51,961 bases of DNA from Lachnospiraceae bacterium (GCA_021200475.1 JAJQGP010000026.1:1-51961), one strand, 5' to 3'. Numbered from the stretch's first letter, positions 42,683 to 51,506 are shown. Numbers and translations: made by a program. Notes: generated by a model from the letters alone, not told the origin.

Positions 42683-43628
42683 TCGCCTGCGTCAGCTCCT
42701 CCAATGTTCCAAACCGGTATCCCATCTCTTCCCATCGCGTCAGCAGCTCGTCAAGGATTGCCGCGTTTGTCGACGAAGTATTGTGCAGCAGCACCACCGC
42801 GCCCGGATGGATCCGGCCAAGCAGCTTTTCAAAGGCTTCCTCCTCGGTCGGCTGGTCGTCCTGGTACCAGTCGACATAGGCCAGGCTCCAGAAAAAGGTC
42901 TGGTATCCCAGCTCCTGTGCCATCAAAAGATTGCTCTGGCTGTACTTGCCCTGCGGCGGGCGGTAATAATTCGAAATTTCCTGCCCGGTCGCCTCATAAA
43001 ACAGCTTCTCCAGTTCCTCTATTTCCGCCTGAAAGGATTCCATATCTGCTATCGCAGACATGTCAGGGTGATGCGCCGTGTGATTTCCCACAGTATGCCC
43101 TTCCGCGAGCACCTGATTTACCAGGCCCGGATTATCCTCTACAAAATTTCCGACGACAAAAAAGGTCGCAGAAACACCGTGTTTTTTCAGTGCCGATAAA
43201 ATCGCCGGCGTATTTCCGTTCTCATATCCGCAGTCAAAAGTCAGATATATCACCTTTTCCTCTGTATCGCCAACAAAATACGCATCGAACTGCGCCAGTT
43301 CCTCTGCTGTGGCATTTGCAACCGGCGTTTTTCCTTCCTCCTGAAAGCTCAGCCCCCAGTTTTCCGTCGCCTCTGCTGACAAAACGGTGCTCTCCAAAAC
43401 CGCAGTCCCGGCATTCTCCGATAATGTCACATCTGTCCCTTCACCTGCCGACTCTGAAACGTCCCCGTCGCCGGTGGTTTCCCCCGCCGCTTCCGAGCTC
43501 TGTCTGCCCGCGGAGGGCTCGCCTGCAGTCAGATACGCAGCCAGCCTCCCTGTAAAAAAAGCGGCGATAAACAGAACTGCCACCGCCGCCTTTTTCCAGA
43601 ACACTACTTCATTTCCATTTTGAAACAT
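42669..43628 (-). CDS. Membrane-anchored polysaccharide deacetylase, PdaA-like
   Basis: About 319 residues from the ATG at 43628; the frame opens at 43685 without a ribosome site. One N-terminal hydrophobic helix and a Gly/Ser/Glu-rich linker lead to a NodB homology domain: VIYLTFDCGYENG (motif 1, Asp pair variant), VGNHTAHHPDM (motif 2 H-x3-H), YYRPPQGKYSQ (motif 3), the WSLAYVDW region and VVLLHNTSSTNA (motif 5). The pattern is close to PdaA, which removes acetyl groups from muramic acid during spore cortex synthesis. A general peptidoglycan or chitin deacetylase is the alternative. Confidence 0.88.
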   Translation of the reverse strand: MFQNGNEVVFWKKAAVAVLFIAAFFTGRLAAYLTAGEPSAGRQSSEAAGETTGDGDVSESAGEGTDVTLSENAGTAVLESTVLSAEATENWGLSFQEEGKTPVANATAEELAQFDAYFVGDTEEKVIYLTFDCGYENGNTPAILSALKKHGVSATFFVVGNFVEDNPGLVNQVLAEGHTVGNHTAHHPDMSAIADMESFQAEIEELEKLFYEATGQEISNYYRPPQGKYSQSNLLMAQELGYQTFFWSLAYVDWYQDDQPTEEEAFEKLLGRIHPGAVVLLHNTSSTNAAILDELLTRWEEMGYRFGTLEELTQANESA

Positions 43629-43740
43629 ACCACTGCCCTGCTTCGCTTTTTCTACAGCATATGCAGCCAGCCGGGCAAATATCATTGCAATCAGCGCTCA
43701 TTCTCACGACTCTTCACCGTTCCGCGGGCTGCGATAAGGC

Positions 43741-43806
43741 TTTTAGCGCTTGCGGTTCGTGTATCAGGCGATGCAGAATGAGCAAATCATTTCGCGACAG
43801 GTCCTT
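43741..43806. repeat. Family D repeat, related right arm
   Basis: Minus strand from the isomerase stop: TAAGGACCTGTCGCGAAAT, then a degenerate arm reaching GCAAGCGCTAAAA. It matches the trmN-side arm (TAAGGATCTGTCGCGAAAT at 26131-26113). The opposing arm is only weakly preserved (CTCATTCT, CCGC and GCGATAA around 43698-43738). Confidence 0.6.
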
Positions 43807-45004
43807 ACGCTTCGGTCTCTGTCTCCGTCTCTGTCTCACCCTCGGAAATCACCTCGATCACCGCATTCTCCTGCAGGAATTCATAGACCTTATCCATCAG
43901 GAAATACCGCGTCAGATCCTCTTTGCTGTAATATTCCTCCATCTCCTCCGGAGTCTCACACCCATAATACTCCGCGTACTCCTCCAGGCATTCCTGGTAT
44001 TCTTCATCCGAGATCTCCATCTCCTCCGTCTCAGCAACCGCGATCAGAAGCAGCTCCTGCTGCAGGCTCTCCTTCACCGCATCCTCCAGAAGCTCCATAA
44101 ACTCCTCTTCCGAACCAAAATAAGCCTCGATAAAATCTGCATATTCCATCGAATAGTAGCCTGCGATCAGCTCATAATACGCAACTGCGTCATCCACACA
44201 GTAATCCACCAGATCCTGCGGATACTCCGTGATCTCAGACCCGGCCGCCAGCGCCGTATAAAGCGCCTCCTGCGCATTGTAAAGCCACGTATCATCCGCA
44301 TCCTCCTCCAGATAGCTGCGGATATATTCCAGGTAAGAATCCACATCCGTATATTCCCCATCCGTGGCCGTCTCCACCACTTCATCTGACAGCTCCGGCA
44401 CACTCATAATCGAATTCACGGTGACCGTAAACACGACATCCTGCCCGGCCAGCTCGTCATAATAATAATCCTCCGGGAAAGTCAGGTTCAGATCAACAGT
44501 CTCTCCCGCTTCCACCCCGATCAGACCTTCCTCAAAACCGTCAATGAAAGTGCCGGAGCCGATCTCCAGCTCGTAATCTCCGGAACCGCCGTCAAACTCC
44601 ACGCCGTCCAGCGTACCCACATAAGTAATATCCACGGTATCGCCTTCCTGCACCGTGCCCTCTGTCAGCCATTCCACTGCATCCGAATAGCTGATCAGTT
44701 CTTCTGCCTCCGCCAGGACATCCTCATCGGTCACTTCCACAGAATCCACCTGAACCGTCAGACCCTTGTATTCGCCAAGCACCACATAATCCAGTGCTGT
44801 ATAAGTCGGCCGCACTGCCTCTGTCTCCGCTTCTGTCACATCCTCTGTATCTTCTTCCACGATCACATCTGCGTCTGTTTCACTCTCTGCAGCCGCTTCC
44901 GTCTCCACAGCCTCCGCCTCGTCTGCCATCACAGCAGCCGGAGCCACACTGACCGCCATCACACAGGCACACGAAAACGCCATCAAAACATTTTTTCTTT
45001 TCAT
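43805..45004 (-). CDS. Secreted trigger-factor-like FKBP-type peptidyl-prolyl isomerase
   Basis: 399 residues from the ATG at 45004 (AGGAAGGAC upstream); the frame extends to 45112 without support. A Sec signal (MKRKNVLMAFSCACVMAVSVAPAAVMA) and an acidic Glu/Thr linker precede a trigger-factor-like arrangement. An FKBP domain follows (EGDTVDITYVGTLDGVEFDGG, FIDGFEEGLIGVEAGETVDL), then a helical C-terminal domain like the trigger factor chaperone arms, then a Glu/Thr tail. Cytoplasmic trigger factor binds ribosomes; this copy lacks that N-terminal domain and is exported. It is probably an extracytoplasmic folding helper in the role of PrsA. It stands alone, divergent from the next gene. Confidence 0.86.
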   Translation of the reverse strand: MKRKNVLMAFSCACVMAVSVAPAAVMADEAEAVETEAAAESETDADVIVEEDTEDVTEAETEAVRPTYTALDYVVLGEYKGLTVQVDSVEVTDEDVLAEAEELISYSDAVEWLTEGTVQEGDTVDITYVGTLDGVEFDGGSGDYELEIGSGTFIDGFEEGLIGVEAGETVDLNLTFPEDYYYDELAGQDVVFTVTVNSIMSVPELSDEVVETATDGEYTDVDSYLEYIRSYLEEDADDTWLYNAQEALYTALAAGSEITEYPQDLVDYCVDDAVAYYELIAGYYSMEYADFIEAYFGSEEEFMELLEDAVKESLQQELLLIAVAETEEMEISDEEYQECLEEYAEYYGCETPEEMEEYYSKEDLTRYFLMDKVYEFLQENAVIEVISEGETETETETEA

Positions 45005-45156
45005 AAAAGTAAGTCCTTCCTTTTCCTGAGTTTTAAAGAAACAGGCCCGCCGCAGTCCAACAAAGCATTCCGGCCCGGCAGACATTTTAACCAGTATATC
45101 ATATCTGCGCATTTTTTACAGCTATTTTAAAAAAATTAAGATTAACTGATTTATAC

Positions 45157-45185
45157 TTGCCCTTTTGCCCAAAGAATGGTAAAAT
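45157..45185 (+). promoter_or_regulatory. Promoter of the small membrane protein gene
   Basis: TTGCCC (45157-45162), 17-bp spacer, TAAAAT (45180-45185), 51 bp before the ATG at 45237. Confidence 0.6.
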
Positions 45186-45236
45186 AAGCGGCAGTGAAAT
45201 CACAAAAGAAACAAAACCTAAGTCACGGAGGTGCCT

Positions 45237-45773
45237 ATGTCAACCTTTCTAAAAGTATTACTGATCATCCTGATTATCCTTGTAGTCCTGCTGGTAGTGC
45301 TCTATTTTGCCGGGCGGCGGATGCAGAAAAAGCAGATCGCACAGGAAGAACAGATGGAGGCCGCGAAGCAGACCGTTTCGATGCTGATTATAGATAAGAA
45401 GATGCTGCCCGTCAAAGAATCCGGTCTTCCCCAGATGGTGATTGACCAGACGCCCAAGATGATGCGCCGCTCAAAGCTGCCGATCGTGAAGGCAAAGGTT
45501 GGCCCTCGTATCATGACGCTGGTTGCCGATGCCAAAGTGTTCGACGTGATTCCGGTCAAAAAGGAAGTCAAGGCTGTCGTCAGCGGCATCTACATCATGG
45601 AAGTCAAAAGTGTCCGCGGCGGTACACTGGAGAAAAAGCCGGCAGGGAAGCCCAAGCTGCGTGAACGGATGGCATCCTTTGTTTCCAGGAAGCAGAAAGA
45701 GCTGAACGAAGAAGAAAAGGCAATGAAGTCACAGAAAACGCAAAAGTCATCCAAAAAATCAAACAAAGCCTGA
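45237..45773 (+). CDS. Single-pass membrane protein of unknown function
   Basis: 178 residues from the ATG at 45237, placed by CACGGAGG; an apparent GTG at 45231 overlaps that site. One N-terminal helix (about 3-25, FLKVLLIILIILVVLLVVLYF) is followed by a basic cytoplasmic-type region, then a compact beta-like segment (TVSMLIIDKKMLPVKESGLP to GIYIMEVKSVRGG) and a Lys/Ser-rich tail. I recognise the type as common in Lachnospiraceae but with no assigned function. A promoter and a terminator make it a single-gene unit. Confidence 0.75.
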   Translation: MSTFLKVLLIILIILVVLLVVLYFAGRRMQKKQIAQEEQMEAAKQTVSMLIIDKKMLPVKESGLPQMVIDQTPKMMRRSKLPIVKAKVGPRIMTLVADAKVFDVIPVKKEVKAVVSGIYIMEVKSVRGGTLEKKPAGKPKLRERMASFVSRKQKELNEEEKAMKSQKTQKSSKKSNKA

Positions 45774-45785
45774 GAAATGTTACAA

Positions 45786-45814
45786 TCCCGCCAGAAATGG
45801 CGGGACTTTTTCTT
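45786..45814 (+). terminator. Rho-independent terminator
   Basis: TCCCGCCA-GAAA-TGGCGGGA stem followed by CTTTTTCTT, 13 bases after the stop of the small membrane protein gene. Confidence 0.88.
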
Positions 45815-45857
45815 ATGCTCTGAGTTGTGAGACATTGCCCAAATCACCTCTGCTAAT

Positions 45858-46379
45858 CTACCGCCCTTCCGCAGAAGGCATAGCGGCCACCCTCTGCGGC
45901 GGTGTCCGAAGCGAAGACAGCGGCGGGAGATGATCCTTCGTCATAATGCGGATTCGAATCCGGCTGTCCGATACATGCTCGTAATTAAGCTCCAGGGCAT
46001 ACTCTACCGTGATCTCAATCAGCTCCTCACTTTCCGAGACCTGCATTGCACCCACATCAAAGCCCGCGAGCAGGTTCCCGGCCGGCGTATTGTACCAGCT
46101 CACATTCTTCGAATTTTCCTCAAAAATCATTTTTGTATATATCGTGCCCCGACGGAGTACTTCCAGATGGCGGTCGCGCAGTGTGATTCGATTTTTCATC
46201 ACCTCTCCGCTTTCTTCGTCCATCTCTTCGTATTCCACATAATGTTTTCCATTGCGCAGATGATACGTTCCGGGAGAGAAAACCTCCACCTCGTCATCCT
46301 GCACATCCTCCGCCGAACCATTACCAGCCCCCTTCACATGATGGAGGCCCTTTACACTCACCCATACATCCTTTGTCAT
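45858..46379 (-). CDS. DUF1934 (YwiB-like) beta-barrel protein
   Basis: 173 residues. The small calycin-like DUF1934 pattern is present: VWVSVKGLHHV, FSPGTYHLRNGKHYVEYEE, NRITLRDRHLEVLRRG, KMIFEENSKNVSWYNTPAG and a closing strand ITVEYALELNYEHVSDSRIRIRI. No signal peptide is visible. The family is widespread in Firmicutes with unknown function, and in several species it lies near cell-wall or arginyl-tRNA synthetase genes. Here it follows murI on the minus strand. The C-terminal 20 residues (PLSSLRTPPQRV...) are an extension beyond the domain. Confidence 0.82.
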   Translation of the reverse strand: MTKDVWVSVKGLHHVKGAGNGSAEDVQDDEVEVFSPGTYHLRNGKHYVEYEEMDEESGEVMKNRITLRDRHLEVLRRGTIYTKMIFEENSKNVSWYNTPAGNLLAGFDVGAMQVSESEELIEITVEYALELNYEHVSDSRIRIRIMTKDHLPPLSSLRTPPQRVAAMPSAEGR

Positions 46380-46458
46380 TCTTCTGTCCTCTAGCTAATG
46401 CGGGGAATGGTTTTGTTCCGCGATATTCCGTTCCCTGCTTCCCGTCAAACACCGGCCA

Positions 46459-47298
46459 TCAGTAATCCTCGATATTAATCTTCTGTATTGTCTCGATATC
46501 GTAAGGCAGGATCGAATTGGCAAACTTTCCGAACTTCTCCGCCATATCACTGACGAAGAACCGATACGGTTCCGTCGCGGGGGGATCCGCGGGTTCATCC
46601 GGATTCTCAAGGCCCTCCCGCTTCAAAAGCTCTCCCAGCTCTTTTGCCGTCTCATAGGCGGGATTCACCAGTGTAATCCTCTCACCCACAAGCTCCCGGA
46701 TCAGGGAGCGCAGCAGCGGGTAATGCGTACAGCCCAAAATCAGGCTGTCTATGTCTTTCTCCAGCAATTCATCCAGGTAGCGCCGTGCGACCTCTTTCGT
46801 AACCGGGTCCTTCAGCCACCCCTCCTCCACCAGCGGGCAAAACAGCGGGCAGGCCTTTTCATAAACCGTAATCGTCGGGTCTTCTTCGTAAATCAGCTTC
46901 TGGTACATGTGACTGTTGATCGTGCTCTCCGTCCCGATCACACCGACCCGCCGATTCCGGGTCGCGCTCACCGCCACCCGGGCACCCGGGCGAATCACAC
47001 CAAGAATCGGAATATCCAGCTCCTTCTCCACCTCATCCAGCGCCAGCGCACTCGCGGTATTACAGGCAATCACAATCGCCTTGACGTCCTGTGTCCGCAG
47101 AAAATGTATAATCTGGCGCGCATAGCGGACAATCGTAACCTTCGACTTACTGCCATACGGTACGCGCGCCGTGTCCCCAAAATAAACGATATGTTCCTTC
47201 GGAAGATTCCTCATAATCTCCCGGGCCACGGTCAGGCCGCCGACACCAGAGTCAAACACACCGATAGACGCCCTGCAATCCATATGATTCGTTTCCAT
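46459..47298 (-). CDS. murI: Glutamate racemase
   Basis: 279 residues from the ATG at 47298 (ACGAGG upstream); the frame extends into a palindromic repeat up to 47379, which is unlikely to be translated. It converts L- to D-glutamate for peptidoglycan. IGVFDSGVGGLTV holds the catalytic Asp pocket, VIACNTASAL the first catalytic Cys (Cys79), LILGCTHYPLL the second Cys, and YFGDTARVPYG the family signature. The upstream gap contains the family A repeat rather than a clear promoter. Confidence 0.95.
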   Translation of the reverse strand: METNHMDCRASIGVFDSGVGGLTVAREIMRNLPKEHIVYFGDTARVPYGSKSKVTIVRYARQIIHFLRTQDVKAIVIACNTASALALDEVEKELDIPILGVIRPGARVAVSATRNRRVGVIGTESTINSHMYQKLIYEEDPTITVYEKACPLFCPLVEEGWLKDPVTKEVARRYLDELLEKDIDSLILGCTHYPLLRSLIRELVGERITLVNPAYETAKELGELLKREGLENPDEPADPPATEPYRFFVSDMAEKFGKFANSILPYDIETIQKINIEDY

Positions 47299-47321
47299 TG
47301 CGTGAACCTCGTTTTTGTTAT

Positions 47322-47422
47322 TATTCAAAACAGCAGGGATGGGCAGGCGCTGATCGTCCAGTGGACGATCGTTTAGCAACGACCAAAGCGGAGCGTAGAC
47401 CTGCGGCCTGCTGTTCTTAATA
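47322..47422. repeat. Family A palindromic repeat between murI and yigZ
   Basis: ATTCAAAACAGCAGG and CCTGCTGTTCTTAAT are inverted ends. An inner CGTCCAGTGGACG palindrome adds a second stem. The right end GCGGCCTGCTGTTCT matches 11081-11095. Confidence 0.65.
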
Positions 47423-47433
47423 GTATCATCATT

Positions 47434-48071
47434 TTAAAACAAAACCGCTTCTCCGTCAACCATCGCGTAGCAAACCATGGTTTCCTCCGGAAATTCTGCC
47501 CTGCCGGCAGTTGCCTCCGTCACAGCCTCCCGCAGCGCGGACGCCTGCGCTTTCGGAACGACTGTACGCAAAAGCACAGCATCCGTATACTCGGAATCCA
47601 GTACCGGCAGGCCACGCGAACCCAGCAGATACTGAATTCTGCCAATCCCGCCATAATCCGTCCGGATCGCCAGCCGCACTCCCTCCTGCTTTTCAATAAT
47701 GGTACTGCTTCTGAGTCCTTCCTGCACAGACTTTGAATAGGCGCGCACCAGGCCGCCCGTCCCCAAAAGGACGCCGCCAAAATACCGTGTCACTACCACA
47801 ACCGTATTATGAACGTCCTCGCCCAGCACTACCTCCAGCATGGGCCGGCCCGCCGTCCCCTGCGGCTCACCGTCATCACTGCAGCGCTGCAGCTCCTGAC
47901 GCTCTCCGATCACATAAGCAAAGCAATTATGCCTCGCGTCCCAATATTTCTTCTTTGTGGCGGCGATAAAAGCCAACGCATCCTCTTCGCTGTTCACCGG
48001 GCGTACGGTTGCGATAAAACGGGATTTTTTTCCACAATCTCAGCCTCGCCGCCTTTGTATACAATCTTCAT
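47434..48071 (-). CDS. YigZ/IMPACT family protein, split by a -1 frameshift
   Basis: The family is complete only if two frames are joined. The first starts at ATG 48071 (GGAAGAGG upstream) and reads MKIVYKGGEAEIVEK. The second holds SRFIATVRPVNSEEDALAF, KKKYWDARHNCFAYVIG, CSDDGEPQGTAGRPML and VVVTRYFGGVLLGTGGLVRAY, the conserved IMPACT-N core. The break falls at A-AAA-AAT, made by seven A residues (48031-48025), where one extra A or a -1 ribosomal slip restores the frame exactly. Translation from the internal GTG at 47997 would remove the first strand. IMPACT/YigZ proteins are thought to act in translation control or proteolysis-related regulation; the function in bacteria is unclear. Sequencing error, mutation and programmed shift are all open. 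Confidence 0.8.
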
Positions 48072-48225
48072 AGAACCGAAAACCTCTTCCTTCCTTTATC
48101 TGTCTGTCATCTTACTACAAAATCTCCTTCACAGCAACCACACAAAACAAACCAGACACCCTAACTGCGGTATAAAACTGCCTGTTTCAGAGAATACTAC
48201 ATAAATGTTATTATGTTATTCTGGC

Positions 48226-48359
48226 GTAACTATTCAGGACAGTACCTCGCACCTGCTGCGAGGTACGTATGAAAACGTATATTTTACAGGAAAAAGTCCC
48301 ATCGCGCAGCGATTTTAAATGGACTTTTTCCCGTAACTGTGAAGGTACTGAACAGTTAC
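48226..48359. repeat. Family C palindromic element upstream of the penicillin-binding protein
   Basis: Ends GTAACTATTCAG (left) and CTGAACAGTTAC (right) are inverted. Inside are GTACCTCGCA/TGCGAGGTAC (48242-48267) and a GAAAAAGTCC ... GGACTTTTTC stem (48291-48330) that could act as terminator or attenuator. It is non-coding and occupies most of the 384-bp gap; no clear promoter was found in the remainder. Confidence 0.65.
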
Positions 48360-48455
48360 ATTCTGGCGAAGACAATCTTTGCTTCGATCACCATCAGCAG
48401 GCAAAGCATCACAGTCACAAAACAATATGCAGGTTCACAGAAAGGATCAGCCCCT

Positions 48456-51344
48456 ATGAAAGACGCAAATGAAAACAGACAAAGGATCGGAACCCGCAAT
48501 TCCCTGCGGGATTTCCGGCAAACGCCAAAACGCATCCCCTGGAAAAAAATCGGCATCGGATTTGCCGCGGCCCTGGCGCTGTTTTGCCTTACCGTGCTCC
48601 TCATCATCTGGCGCCTGATCGCGGCCGCTCCTTCCATCGATTCTATCGACGTCTCTCCGTCCGGATCGGCCACCTGGATCTGTGACGAAGACGGAAATTA
48701 CCTGCGCCGCCTCTCGCTTTCTGAGTCCAACCGGGACCTCGTATCTCTTGAAGAGATTCCGCTCACCCTGCAAAACGCAATCATCGCCATCGAGGATTCC
48801 CGTTTTTATGAACACAACGGCATTGACCTGCGCGGCATTGCGCGCGCCTTCTGGAGAGGACTGACCAGCGGTTCTTTTTCGGAAGGAGCCAGCACCATCA
48901 CACAGCAGCTGATCAAAAACAGTGTTTTCACGGACTGGACGCAAGAGGATTCCTTTGCTGACCGCTTTTCCCGAAAGGTGCAGGAGCAATATCTGGCCAT
49001 TTTGCTGGAAAAACAGCTTTCAAAGGAAGAAATCCTCGAGGATTACCTGAATACCATCAACTTCGGCTCCGGCTGCTATGGTGTAGAAGCTGCGGCACAG
49101 CGGTATTTCGGCAGAGAAGTCTCCGACCTGACTCTTTCTGAGGCAGCGGTTCTCGCCGCCATTCCCCAAAACCCGACCGCTTACAACCCGATCGAATACC
49201 CGGAGTCAAATCAGACCAGACAGCGCCTGATTCTGCGTTACATGGAAGAACAGGGGTACATTACGCACGAAGAGCGGATGAAAGCCCTCGAAGATGATGT
49301 TTATCTGCGTATCAGCGCTTACAATGACACCTGTGAAGCCGATTCCGCTTATTCCTATTACGAAGACGCCCTGATAGACCAGGTTATAGAAATGCTGATG
49401 TCCGATCTGAACTATTCCAGTGAGCAGGCCGCGAAAGCCGTGTACAGCGGCGGACTGTGGATTTACTCCGCACAAGATGCTGCCCTTCAGGCCGTCTGCG
49501 ATGAGGAATTTCAGAATCTGGTAAACTTCCCCGAAGGCACACAGTACGGCATTGACTACGCGCTTGTCATCCAGGAGAAGGACGGCTCCACCATCACATA
49601 CGGCGCGGAAGCCCTGCGTTCCTGGGTGCGGGAAAACCAGGATTCCTCCTTTGACCTGCTCTGCGGCACACAGGAAGAAGCACAAAATTATGCGGATGCG
49701 TTCCGGGAATATGTTCTGAATTCTGCTTCAGCGGACGATACTGCAATAGACACTCCTTCCGGCAGCAGTCCTGGCGCAGACACCGCCGACCGCAGCGCCA
49801 CCGCTTCCCGCACCGTTCTCTCTGAACGACTCACCCTTTCCCCGCAACCGCAGGCCTCTCTCGTCCTGATTGAGCAGGAGACCGGCTTTGTCCGCGCGAT
49901 TGTCGGCGGACGCGGCGAAAAAACGGCCAGTCTGACACTGAACCGCGCGACCGATACCACCCGGCAGCCTGGTTCCACCTTCAAAATTCTGACCGCCTAT
50001 GCCCCTGCGCTGGATTCCGCGGGACAGACACTCGCCACACTCTATGAGAATGAACCTTACGAATATGAGGACGGTACAGCAGTCAGCAACTGGGACATCA
50101 CCGACTACTCCGGCACAGTCACCATCCGCGAGGCCATCACCCGCTCCATCAATGTCGTCGCGGTCCGCTGTATCACCGAGATCACTCCGCGCCTGGGTTT
50201 CACCTACGCCGAGCGGCTCGGAATTACCACCCTGATCGATAGCTGGGAGTCGTCCGATGGCTCCACCGACGTCATCCAGCCGCTCGCACTCGGCGGCATC
50301 ACCAATGGTGTGACCAATCTCGAGCTCTGCGCTGCCTACGCTGCCATTGCCAACGGGGGAATGTACGCCGAACCGCTTTTCTTTACCAAAATACTCGACC
50401 GGGATGGAACTGTACTGCTGGACGCCAGTGAGCGCTCTGCCACAGCAAGCGCCCGTCAAAGCACTGCTGCCGATCCTACTGCCTCCGGCCGGCAAGCTTC
50501 CGCAGACAGTAGCGTAACCGCAACGGTTGATCCCTCCGGCAGCCATACCGCAGAAGGCATATCTTCCGGCCTCGGCAACTTCACACGCGTCCTGCAGGAG
50601 AGCACCGCCTTCCTGCTCACAAGCGCCATGGAAGACGTCGTCTCTTCCGAAAATGGAACCGCCTATGGCACCATCTCCGCCGCCGGACAGCCTGTCGCAG
50701 GCAAAACCGGCACCACCTCCAGTTACAAGGATATCTGGTTTGTCGGCTACACCCCCTGCTACACCTGCTGCGTCTGGGGCGGCTATGACAACAACCAGGC
50801 GCTCCCGGACGGCTCCGGCTGGCACTCCTACAGCCGCACACTCTGGACTTCCGTGATGGAGCGAATCCACGCCGGACTTCCCGTGGGGGAATTCACACAG
50901 CCCGAAAGCGTTACCGAAGTGACCCTCTGTGCGGAAACACATCTGCCAGCCGGTGCCACCTGTTCCTCTGTCTACAGCGAATATTTTGCCGCAGGGACCG
51001 AGCCAGACGAGATGTGCGCCGGGCATGAAACCGAAGCTGAGCCAGAGTCAGAAAATGAGACCGATAAAATTATCATCTATCCGGAGCTGCTGGAGGAGCT
51101 GCTGCCGGAAACCGAGACGGAAGGCGAGACAGAGACAAAAGAGGAAGCAGATAATACGGATGATAAAGGAGACGCAACAAAGGAAGAAACAGATAGTGAA
51201 TCAGAGAATGAAACAACCATCGAGACAGAATACGATTCGGACAGCATCAATCCGGAAATAGACAATTCCAGCAACACCGCAGAAACCAGCTCTCTGGACG
51301 ACCTGATGAGCCGTCTGATCGGGGAAGGCTTTTCCATCTACTGA
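48456..51344 (+). CDS. Bifunctional class A penicillin-binding protein (transglycosylase/transpeptidase)
   Basis: 962 residues from the ATG at 48456 (AAAGGATC upstream); the frame runs back to 48339 inside a repeat. A basic N-terminus and one transmembrane helix (32-52) precede a GT51 transglycosylase domain with the catalytic Glu in AIEDSRFYEH (Glu113) and STITQQLIKN. The transpeptidase domain has Ser507 in PGSTFK, SIN (564-566) and KTGTTSS (Lys750). It polymerises and cross-links peptidoglycan outside the membrane. A Ser/Ala/Thr-rich insertion (about 660-705) and a long acidic Glu/Thr/Asp tail after about residue 860 are unusual extensions. A spore or vegetative role cannot be told. Confidence 0.95.
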   Translation: MKDANENRQRIGTRNSLRDFRQTPKRIPWKKIGIGFAAALALFCLTVLLIIWRLIAAAPSIDSIDVSPSGSATWICDEDGNYLRRLSLSESNRDLVSLEEIPLTLQNAIIAIEDSRFYEHNGIDLRGIARAFWRGLTSGSFSEGASTITQQLIKNSVFTDWTQEDSFADRFSRKVQEQYLAILLEKQLSKEEILEDYLNTINFGSGCYGVEAAAQRYFGREVSDLTLSEAAVLAAIPQNPTAYNPIEYPESNQTRQRLILRYMEEQGYITHEERMKALEDDVYLRISAYNDTCEADSAYSYYEDALIDQVIEMLMSDLNYSSEQAAKAVYSGGLWIYSAQDAALQAVCDEEFQNLVNFPEGTQYGIDYALVIQEKDGSTITYGAEALRSWVRENQDSSFDLLCGTQEEAQNYADAFREYVLNSASADDTAIDTPSGSSPGADTADRSATASRTVLSERLTLSPQPQASLVLIEQETGFVRAIVGGRGEKTASLTLNRATDTTRQPGSTFKILTAYAPALDSAGQTLATLYENEPYEYEDGTAVSNWDITDYSGTVTIREAITRSINVVAVRCITEITPRLGFTYAERLGITTLIDSWESSDGSTDVIQPLALGGITNGVTNLELCAAYAAIANGGMYAEPLFFTKILDRDGTVLLDASERSATASARQSTAADPTASGRQASADSSVTATVDPSGSHTAEGISSGLGNFTRVLQESTAFLLTSAMEDVVSSENGTAYGTISAAGQPVAGKTGTTSSYKDIWFVGYTPCYTCCVWGGYDNNQALPDGSGWHSYSRTLWTSVMERIHAGLPVGEFTQPESVTEVTLCAETHLPAGATCSSVYSEYFAAGTEPDEMCAGHETEAEPESENETDKIIIYPELLEELLPETETEGETETKEEADNTDDKGDATKEETDSESENETTIETEYDSDSINPEIDNSSNTAETSSLDDLMSRLIGEGFSIY

Positions 51345-51396
51345 TATCTCTTTTATTTGTCACTACACTATTTTGATTCCTTTTCTTCCCATGCTT

Positions 51397-51439
51397 ATAG
51401 GCCCACGCAAAATATGCGCGGACCTATTCATCCTTTTTT
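51397..51439 (+). terminator. Terminator of the penicillin-binding protein gene
   Basis: ATAGGCCCACGCA / TGCGCGGACCTAT imperfect stem followed by TTCATCCTTTTTT. Confidence 0.65.
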
Positions 51440-51506
51440 CTAATTATTTCTTCTACATCACATATAAGTTTTTAAAAACAAGTTGATTCATAAAAATAAA
51501 TATACC

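Noticed and set aside
49728..51026. Minus-strand open frame of 432 codons opposite the penicillin-binding protein
   Set aside because: Shadow of a high-GC coding region; Gly/Arg/Val-rich text with no domain and no ribosome site, while the plus-strand frame is a clear class A PBP.
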